Shown: positions 6,207-10,929 of the stretch, piece after piece
How the letters are laid out: every line of letters starts with the position of its first letter
Position numbering within the stretch: the stretch's first letter is position 1
NCBI GenBank assembly: GCA_036269975.1
Contig: DATBDL010000379.1
Span: 1-10,929, forward strand
Origin: DATEPR01 sp036269975
GTDB taxonomy: Bacteria; Actinomycetota; Actinomycetes; Mycobacteriales; Pseudonocardiaceae
Length of the DNA stretch: 10,929 nt
Direction: 5' to 3'
Notes under the pieces: generated by a model
The model's database searches: none
What the model was told of the DNA's origin: nothing
What the model saw: the letters and a program-made list of their open reading frames with translations, nothing else
Made by a program: the position numbers and the translations under genes

Positions 6207-6518
6207 CTATACCGCGCGCTTCTTCAGTTTGCGGCGTTCGCGTTCGGACAACCCGCCCCAGATGCCGAAACGTTCGTCGTGTGCCAGCGCGTACTCCAGG
6301 CATTCCGATCGCACGTCACAGCCCTGGCAGATCCGCTTGGCCTCCCTGGTCGAGCCGCCCTTCTCCGGGAAGAACGCCTCTGGGTCGGTCTGTGCGCACA
6401 GCGCGCGGTCCTGCCACTCCGGTTCCTCGGCCTCGTCGAAAAGATCGATCAACACGCCCAACCGCTCCGTCGGCGTGTCGTCGAGCTCCTCGTGCCGTTC
6501 GTCGGACAGCTCCCACAT
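6207..6518 (-). CDS. whiB: WhiB-family iron-sulfur transcriptional regulator (WhiB/WhiB2 type)
   Basis: A 103-residue Wbl protein. Four cysteines at 41, 64, 67 and 73 (CX22CX2CX5C) should hold a [4Fe-4S] cluster sensitive to nitric oxide or oxygen. The turn motif GIWGG at 85-89 and the basic tail SERERRKLKKR at about 91-101 complete the family signature, with the tail contacting DNA. The stretch WQDRALCAQTDPEAFFPEKG is typical of the WhiB/WhiB2 subfamily, which in Streptomyces works with WhiA in sporulation septation and in mycobacteria affects septation. The first 34 residues are acidic and poorly conserved. ATG 6518 follows AGGAGG, 11 bases upstream, and a closer GGGGAA. The gene stands alone on the minus strand with its own promoter and a downstream hairpin. 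Its position between the metallopeptidase-like gene and fbiA is the conserved actinobacterial context. Confidence 0.96.
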   Translation of the reverse strand: MWELSDERHEELDDTPTERLGVLIDLFDEAEEPEWQDRALCAQTDPEAFFPEKGGSTREAKRICQGCDVRSECLEYALAHDERFGIWGGLSERERRKLKKRAV

Positions 6519-6606
6519 TTCCCCGTCCGCCTCCTCACCTTCCGCACTCCCCTATGGCGGACGCCACTCGTCTGCCCCTCAGCCAACGACGAATGACACC
6601 GATGTG

Positions 6607-6635
6607 ATTACACCTGTGTAGTGCCATACGGTCAA
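6607..6635 (-). promoter_or_regulatory. whiB promoter (sigma-70 type)
   Basis: On the minus strand TTGACC (6635-6630) and TGTAAT (6612-6607) are separated by exactly 17 bases, differing from consensus at one position in each hexamer. Transcription would start near 6600, leaving an untranslated leader of about 80 bases. A near-palindrome (TACAC-CT-GTGTA, plus strand 6609-6620) overlaps the -10 box and could be an operator. WhiA-type GACAC words lie at 6595-6599 and 6657-6661, but such short words are weak evidence. Confidence 0.7.
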
Positions 6636-6721
6636 GCCGAGTCCACACGTCAGGGGGACACCGGTAACGATGCAGAAGACCCGGCTGCGCCCCGCGAACC
6701 GGACGCGGCAGACTTGACTAC

Positions 6722-7498
6722 GTGAACCGAACCGGGGTCCGGCCCAGTCCGATCTTCCTGATCATCGTCGCGGTCACGGTGGTCGGTGGCATTCTGGTGA
6801 CCCTCCAGTCGCAGTCCGCTGTCGACTGGGGCACGCTGATGTTGGTCCTGGGCGGCTGGGGCACATCGCTGTGCCTGCACGAATTCAGTCACGCGATCGT
6901 GGCATACCGCGGCGGTGACTACGACGTCCGCAACAAGGGCTACCTGACGCTCGACATCCGCCGCTACACCCATCCGCTGTACAGCATCGTGCTGCCGCTG
7001 TTGTTTCTGGCGGTCGGCGGCATCCCCCTACCGGGTGGCGCGGTGTGGATCAACCACAGTGCCCTGCGCGACCGCAGGGTCGAGTCGCTCGTGTCACTGG
7101 CCGGCCCACTGTCCAATCTGGTGCTCGGCGTCGCACTCATCTGGGCGGACCGGGAATTCGTGCCGCTCAACCCGTTCAGCCCGTACGGCGCCACGGCGCT
7201 CTCGTTCGGCCTGAGCTACCTGGCGCTGCTCCAGCTCTTCGCCTTCGTGATCAACATCCTGCCGATTCCTGGGCTGGACGGCTGGGGCGCGATCGAGCCG
7301 TGGCTGTCCCACGAGGCGCGGCGGTTCGGCGACCAGGTTCGGCCGTGGGCCCCGATGGTGCTGTTCGTGATCCTGATCGGGCTCAGGTCGGTCAACACAG
7401 CGGTCTTCGACGGCATCGAGAACATCATGTCCTGGCTGGGCGGCGACCCGATCCAGGCGATCTTCGGCCAGGAGAACTTCCTCTTCTGGCGGCAGTGA
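6722..7498 (+). CDS. Site-2 protease family (M50) membrane metalloprotease
   Basis: A 258-residue integral membrane protein of the intramembrane zinc protease family. Zinc ligands are in HEFSH (53-57), lying in a membrane segment after a first helix at about 11-29. The third ligand region is NILPIPGLDG (178-187), with Asp186. LAGPLSN, near 128-134, is also typical. Hydrophobic segments occur near 11-29, 39-60, 90-105, 126-142, 155-180 and 212-228. No PDZ domain is present, so it is the compact type rather than RseP/Rip1-like. It should cut a membrane-bound substrate, but none is evident nearby. Start GTG 6722 has no clear ribosome site; the message may be leaderless, or read through from a weak 15-codon ORF at 6670-6717. 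It is divergent from whiB across a 203-bp gap. The stop codon lies in a hairpin that separates it from fbiA. Confidence 0.92.
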   Translation: MNRTGVRPSPIFLIIVAVTVVGGILVTLQSQSAVDWGTLMLVLGGWGTSLCLHEFSHAIVAYRGGDYDVRNKGYLTLDIRRYTHPLYSIVLPLLFLAVGGIPLPGGAVWINHSALRDRRVESLVSLAGPLSNLVLGVALIWADREFVPLNPFSPYGATALSFGLSYLALLQLFAFVINILPIPGLDGWGAIEPWLSHEARRFGDQVRPWAPMVLFVILIGLRSVNTAVFDGIENIMSWLGGDPIQAIFGQENFLFWRQ

Positions 7499-7523
7499 CC
7501 GGGCCACGCACTGGCCGCCGGTC
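7497..7523 (+). terminator. Hairpin spanning the protease stop codon, before fbiA
   Basis: GACCG (7497-7501) pairs with CGGTC (7519-7523), and GGCCA (7502-7506) pairs with TGGCC (7512-7516). This gives 10 bp with a two-base bulge and a five-base loop. It begins within the protease stop codon, has no U-tract, and ends 31 bases before the fbiA start. It may terminate or attenuate transcription entering the F420 operon. Confidence 0.45.
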
Positions 7524-7554
7524 ACACCTGGAACGCATGGGAGAATGAGCGTCT

Positions 7555-8568
7555 GTGAAGGTGGTCGTACTGGTCGGCGGGGTCGGCGGGGCTCGGTTCC
7601 TGCTCGGGGTGAAGGCGGCGCTGGGGCTGCCCCCGGTCGGGCCGGCCCCGGATTCCGCCGCCGAGAAGCATGAAATCACCGCGCTGGTGAACACCGGCGA
7701 CGACGTGTGGATGCACGGACTGCGGATCTGTCCGGACCTGGACACCTGCATGTACACCCTGGGTGGCGGCATCGACACCGGTCGGGGCTGGGGCAGGGCG
7801 GGCGAGACGTGGGCGGTCCGCGCGGAACTGGCGGGCTACGGCGCCGATCCGACGTGGTTCGGGCTCGGCGACCGGGACATCGCGACGCACCTGGTACGTA
7901 CCAGGATGCTGCGCGCCGACTACCCGCTGTCCGAGGTGACCGAGGCGTTGTGCCACCGGTGGCAACCGGGCGTGAAGCTCCTGCCGATGAGCGACGACCG
8001 CGTGGAAACCCATGTGGTAGCGGACATTCCGGGTGCCGATGGTGGCGAGGCCGAACGCAGGGCGGTGCACTTCCAGGAGTGGTGGGTGCGCTACCACGCG
8101 GAACTGCCCGCGCACTCGATCGTGCCGGTCGGCGCCGACGAGTCGAAGCCGGCGCCCGGCGTGCTGCCGGCGATCGCCGATGCGGACGCGGTGCTGCTGG
8201 CACCGTCGAATCCGGTGGTGAGCATCGGCACGATCCTGGCGGTGCCCGGCATCCGGGCCGCGCTGCGGGCGACGAAGGCGCGCGTGGTCGGGTTGTCGCC
8301 GATCGTGCGGGACCGGCCGGTGCGGGGCATGGCGGACGCCTGCCTCACCGCGATCGGCGTGCCGACGACGGCCGAGGCGGTCGGCCGGCTGCTCGGCTCC
8401 CGCAAGGACTCCGCGGACGGCATCCTGGACGGCTGGTTGGTACACACCGGCGATGCCGCCGACGTGCCGGGGGTGGACGTGCGAGCGGTGCCGCTGCTGA
8501 TGACGAACACCGACACGACGGCCGACATGGCGCGGGCCGCGTTCGAACTGGCCGGGGTCGGCGCATGA
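7555..8568 (+). CDS. fbiA: F420 biosynthesis transferase FbiA (CofD family)
   Basis: A 337-residue cytoplasmic enzyme. In actinobacteria FbiA transfers the phosphoenolpyruvyl moiety from enolpyruvyl-diphospho-guanosine to the deazaflavin FO, giving dehydro-F420-0 (established for the mycobacterial enzyme; archaeal CofD uses the lactyl analogue). Visible family motifs are VGGVGGARFLLG at 7-18, NTGDDVWMHGLRICPDLDT from 46, GGGIDTGRGWGRAGETW, LGDRD at 104-108, APSNPVVSIGTIL from 216, and SPIVRDRPVRGMADACL. Length is as expected. GTG 7555 gives the usual MKVVVLVGG opening; GGGAGA lies about ten bases upstream, so initiation may be modest or leaderless. The stop overlaps the fbiB start as ATGA, so the two are very likely co-translated. 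The FO synthase gene is not in this window. Confidence 0.97.
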   Translation: MKVVVLVGGVGGARFLLGVKAALGLPPVGPAPDSAAEKHEITALVNTGDDVWMHGLRICPDLDTCMYTLGGGIDTGRGWGRAGETWAVRAELAGYGADPTWFGLGDRDIATHLVRTRMLRADYPLSEVTEALCHRWQPGVKLLPMSDDRVETHVVADIPGADGGEAERRAVHFQEWWVRYHAELPAHSIVPVGADESKPAPGVLPAIADADAVLLAPSNPVVSIGTILAVPGIRAALRATKARVVGLSPIVRDRPVRGMADACLTAIGVPTTAEAVGRLLGSRKDSADGILDGWLVHTGDAADVPGVDVRAVPLLMTNTDTTADMARAAFELAGVGA

Positions 8569-9914
8569 CGAACGTGCCCGATCACGCCGGTACGGCGCTC
8601 GAACTGCTGCCGATCATCGGACTGCCTGAGTTCCGGCCCGGCGACGACCTTGCCGGCGCGATCGCGTCGGCGGCGCCGTGGTTGCGGGACGACGACGTGC
8701 TCGTCGTGACCAGCAAGGCGTTCTCGAAGGTCGAGGGCCGACTGGTGGCCGTGCCGACAGAGCCGGCCGCTCGGGAGGCCGCGCGCCGGGCGCTGGTCAT
8801 GTCCGAGGCGGTCCGGGTGGTGGCCCGGTTCAACAACTTCGTGATCACCGAGAACGCGTTGGGCATCGTGCAGGCGGCCAGCGGGGTCGACGCGTCGAAC
8901 GTCGTCGGGGGCGAGGTCGCGCTGCTGCCACGTGATCCGGACGCGTCCGCCCGCGCGCTGCGCGGCGACATCAAACGGTTGCTCGGTGTCGAGATCGCCG
9001 TCGTCGTCACGGACACCATGGGCCGCGCGTGGCGGATCGGCCAGACCGACACCGCGATCGGGTCGGCCGGCCTGACCGTGCTGCACCGCTACGCCGGCAC
9101 GATCGACCAGCAGGGCAACGAACTCGCCGTCACCGAGGTCGCGATCGCCGACGAGATCGCGGCGGCGGCCGACCTGGTGAAGGGCAAGCTGGGTGGCGTG
9201 CCGGCGGCCGTGGTGCGCGGACTCGTGCCGGTGGACGACGGCTCGGGTGCGCGCGACCTGGTGCGTCCGGTCGAGGAGGACCTGTTCCGGCTCGGCGCGA
9301 ACGAGGCGATCGAGCAGGGCAGGCGCGAGGCCGTGCTGGTGCGCCGCTCGGTGCGCGCGTTCAGTGCCGCCCCCGTCGATCCGGACGTGTTGCGCAGGGC
9401 GACGGCGGTCGCGCTGACCGCGCCTGCCCCGCATCACACCCGGCCGGTGCGGTTCGTCTGGCTGCGCAGCCGTCCACTTCGGACCAAGCTGCTGGACGAG
9501 ATGCGGGCGGCGTGGCGGTCCGACCTGACCGGCGACGACTTCACGGCGAGCCAGATCGAGAAGCGGGTCGCCCGTGGTGACCTACTCGCCAACGCGACCG
9601 AGATCATGCTGCCGTTCCTCGTTCCGGACGGCATGCACACGTATCCGGACCAGCGCCGCAACGACTGTGAGCACACGATGTTCACGGTCGCGGCCGGCGG
9701 TGCCGTGCAGGCGTTGCTGGTGGCGCTGGCAACCGAGGGCCTCGGTTCGTGCTGGGTCGGCTCGACGATCTTCGCGGCCGACGTGGTCCGCTCGGTGCTG
9801 GACCTGCCGGCGGACTGGGAGCCGTTGGGCGCGGTCGCGATCGGCCATCCCGCGGACGGGCCGCTGAGCCCGCGCGCACCGCGTGACCTGGCCGAAGGTC
9901 TGCTGGAACTATGA
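8565..9914 (+). CDS. fbiB: Bifunctional F420 synthase FbiB (glutamate ligase plus FMN reductase)
   Basis: A 449-residue two-domain enzyme of normal family length. Residues 1-245 are the CofE-type gamma-glutamyl ligase, with DDVLVVTSKAFSKVEGR near 40-60, TDTMGRAWRIGQTDTAIG from 149, and NELAVTEVAIADEIAAAADLVKGKL. It adds the GTP-driven glutamate tail to F420. Residues about 255-449 are a nitroreductase-fold domain starting VRRSVRAFSAAPVD and including RRNDCEHTMFTVAAGGAVQALL and LGSCWVGSTIF. In mycobacterial FbiB this domain uses FMN to reduce dehydro-F420-0 to F420-0. ATG 8565 overlaps the fbiA TGA by four bases, and there is little independent ribosome site. The stop overlaps the next ATG in the same way. 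Both domains look intact. Confidence 0.97.
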   Translation: MTNVPDHAGTALELLPIIGLPEFRPGDDLAGAIASAAPWLRDDDVLVVTSKAFSKVEGRLVAVPTEPAAREAARRALVMSEAVRVVARFNNFVITENALGIVQAASGVDASNVVGGEVALLPRDPDASARALRGDIKRLLGVEIAVVVTDTMGRAWRIGQTDTAIGSAGLTVLHRYAGTIDQQGNELAVTEVAIADEIAAAADLVKGKLGGVPAAVVRGLVPVDDGSGARDLVRPVEEDLFRLGANEAIEQGRREAVLVRRSVRAFSAAPVDPDVLRRATAVALTAPAPHHTRPVRFVWLRSRPLRTKLLDEMRAAWRSDLTGDDFTASQIEKRVARGDLLANATEIMLPFLVPDGMHTYPDQRRNDCEHTMFTVAAGGAVQALLVALATEGLGSCWVGSTIFAADVVRSVLDLPADWEPLGAVAIGHPADGPLSPRAPRDLAEGLLEL

Positions 9915-10468
9915 ACCTGCACTCGGACGTGATGTCCACATTGGAGGCTTGGCAACCGGGCAGCCACGACCAGAACGGCATCCGGCACGCGCTGCTCGCC
10001 TTCCTGGACGCCCGGCCGGACGCCTGCGAGCGCTCGTGCGTGCCCGGCCACATCACGGCGTCGGCCGCCGTGCTCGATCACGACGGCACGCACACGCTGC
10101 TGACCCTGCACCCGCGCGTCGGCCTGTGGGTGCAGCTCGGCGGCCACTGCGAGCCGACCGACGCCACGCTGCGCGGCGCCGCACTGCGGGAGGCGACGGA
10201 GGAGTCCGGCATCGACGGCCTGGTGATCTCGCCCATGCCGGTCTACCTGGACGTGCATCCGGTGACGTGTTCGCTCGGCGTGCCGACGCGGCACCTGGAC
10301 GTGCAGTACGCGATCCGCGCGCCGGAGGGTGCCCGGCCGACCCGTAGCGCGGAATCGCTCGATCTGCGCTGGTGGCCGGTGGACGACCTGCCCAACCTCG
10401 AACTGGCCAACCAGATCGCGGCCGCTGGCAGTGCCGCTGTCAGATGGGCCGGAAGTCACGCGGGCTGA
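9911..10468 (+). CDS. Nudix hydrolase, translationally coupled to fbiB
   Basis: A 185-residue Nudix-fold protein. Core landmarks are GHITASAAVLDHDG, LLTLHPRVGLWVQLGGHCEP and the helix REATEESGI, with R93, E94, E97, E98 and G100 matching the metal-binding end of the Nudix box. The front half departs from the canonical GX5EX7: the region reads G-G-H-C-E-P-T-D-A-T-L, with Asp84 near the usual Glu and one extra residue. I recall this GH.EP.D form as a recurrent actinobacterial subgroup, so activity is plausible. Substrate is unknown; the fold hydrolyses nucleoside diphosphates linked to another group. ATG 9911 overlaps the fbiB stop by four bases (ATGA), with GGA four bases upstream. The 3' end overlaps the convergent DNA glycosylase gene by 29 bp. 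Context hints at an F420-pathway or house-cleaning role, but this is inference. Confidence 0.92.
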   Translation: MNLHSDVMSTLEAWQPGSHDQNGIRHALLAFLDARPDACERSCVPGHITASAAVLDHDGTHTLLTLHPRVGLWVQLGGHCEPTDATLRGAALREATEESGIDGLVISPMPVYLDVHPVTCSLGVPTRHLDVQYAIRAPEGARPTRSAESLDLRWWPVDDLPNLELANQIAAAGSAAVRWAGSHAG

Positions 10469-10929
10469 ACCGGGGCCCGAACCGCTGCACCCGCACGCCG
10501 GACGCCTCGATGTAGCGCACGGCCCGCTGCCGTTGCGGCGCGTAGGGCGCCAGCACCTCGGCCATGCCCGCGTCGTCCAGCCGGTGGCCCACCAGCGCCG
10601 TGCCGACGGTGTGCGGCAGGTGCAGGTCGCCGAAGCTGACCGCGTCCGGATCGCCCCACGCCCGCTGCGCCACCTCGGCCGCCGTCCACACGCCGATCCC
10701 GTGCACCCGCCGCAGTTGGTCCCGGCCGGCTTCGCCCGTCATGCCGAGCGCGCGTTCCAGGGCGTGCGCCACCTGCGCGGCGGCCACCAAGGTGCGGCGG
10801 CGAGCACCGTCGACGCCTGCCTTGTGCCACTCCCAGTCATGCAGGCCCAGCAGGCGTTTCGGGGCCGGCGGCACGTGCATGCCCGGCGTCGGTCCCGGCG
10901 CGGGCGTGCCGAACCGGTAGCCCAGCTCA
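10440..10929 (-). CDS. AlkA-type DNA-3-methyladenine glycosylase (C-terminal part)
   Basis: The window holds the last 162 residues; the N-terminus lies off the right edge. The helix-hairpin-helix-GPD core is clear: LRRVHGIGVWTAAEVAQRAWGDPDAVSFGDLHLPH, where HGIGVWTA is the DNA-binding hairpin and the Asp of FGD (codon 10626-10628) is the expected catalytic residue. Upstream is ELGYRFGTPAPGP...LLGLHDWEWHKAGVDGARRRTL, and downstream APYAPQRQRAVRYIEASG, as in AlkA-like enzymes where a W/Y-rich helix and an arginine-rich segment flank the core. It should excise alkylated purines in base excision repair. The closing residues are SPRDFRPI, and the TGA at 10440-10442 lies inside the Nudix gene, making a 29-bp convergent overlap. 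No terminator fits between the two. Confidence 0.9.
   Translation of the reverse strand, partial: ELGYRFGTPAPGPTPGMHVPPAPKRLLGLHDWEWHKAGVDGARRRTLVAAAQVAHALERALGMTGEAGRDQLRRVHGIGVWTAAEVAQRAWGDPDAVSFGDLHLPHTVGTALVGHRLDDAGMAEVLAPYAPQRQRAVRYIEASGVRVQRFGPRFSPRDFRPI

Noticed and set aside
6603..6618. CRP-like site (TGTGA) upstream of whiB
   Set aside because: Only the left half-site matches; the right half does not resemble TCACA.
6670..6717. A 15-codon ORF just before the site-2 protease start
   Set aside because: The ribosome site is too distant (AGGGGG about 13 bases away) and the stop does not overlap the next start, so evidence is far weaker than for the leader ORF at 5808-5870.
7707..8564. 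Upstream in-frame extension of fbiB across fbiA
   Set aside because: The translation before 8565 is glycine/arginine-rich noise overlapping the real fbiA frame. The FbiB homology begins at ATG 8565, which overlaps the fbiA stop.
1..10929. Mobile elements, CRISPR arrays, tRNA/rRNA genes, defence or biosynthetic gene clusters
   Set aside because: No transposase, integrase, terminal inverted repeats, regularly spaced repeats or RNA gene signatures were seen, and the gene order is the conserved actinobacterial one.

Overview
The window is high-GC chromosomal DNA from an actinobacterium. The WhiB-family regulator, the split F420 genes fbiA and fbiB, the actinobacterial DUF3499 protein and frequent GTG starts all point there. 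The backbone order (phosphomannomutase, DUF3499, metallopeptidase-like protein, whiB, fbiA, fbiB) matches what I recall of Mycobacterium tuberculosis Rv3257c to Rv3262. A large glycosyltransferase gene and a site-2 protease gene sit inside that block here. This arrangement suggests a Pseudonocardiaceae-like genus (inference; no search was run). I see no tRNA, rRNA, insertion sequence, integrase, CRISPR array or phage gene, so this looks like core chromosome and not an island.

Layout, left to right. (1) Positions 1-1287, minus: phosphomannomutase, cut at its C-terminus by the window edge. (2) 1366-1728, minus: a small DUF3499 protein with a CX4C...CX2H pattern. (3) A 160-bp divergent gap, then 1894-2364, plus: a metallopeptidase-fold protein whose HExxH motif is degenerate. 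(4) 2368-5808, minus: a 1146-residue protein joining a cytoplasmic GT2 glycosyltransferase, a repeat-bearing linker and a multi-spanning membrane module. A 20-codon leader ORF ends on its start codon. (5) A roughly 300-bp gap, then 6207-6518, minus: WhiB, with a clear promoter and a downstream hairpin. (6) 6722-7498, plus: an M50-type membrane protease. (7) 7555-10468, plus: fbiA, fbiB and a Nudix gene, joined by two successive ATGA overlaps. (8) 10440 to the right edge, minus: the C-terminal part of an AlkA-type DNA glycosylase that overlaps the Nudix gene tail to tail.

How the genes work together. FbiA and FbiB carry out the last steps of coenzyme F420 synthesis, and the overlaps suggest they are co-translated with the Nudix hydrolase. 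Phosphomannomutase supplies mannose-1-phosphate for GDP-mannose and so for envelope glycans. The GT2/membrane protein probably also acts in envelope glycosylation. WhiB is an iron-sulfur regulator tied to cell division and development in the family.

I did not find a convincing new multi-gene system. The points most worth a second look are the leader ORF coupled to the glycosyltransferase start, twin palindromes flanking that start, a 30-bp minisatellite in a stretch of relaxed codon usage in the same gene, the GT2/membrane fusion itself, and the Nudix gene fused translationally to fbiAB.
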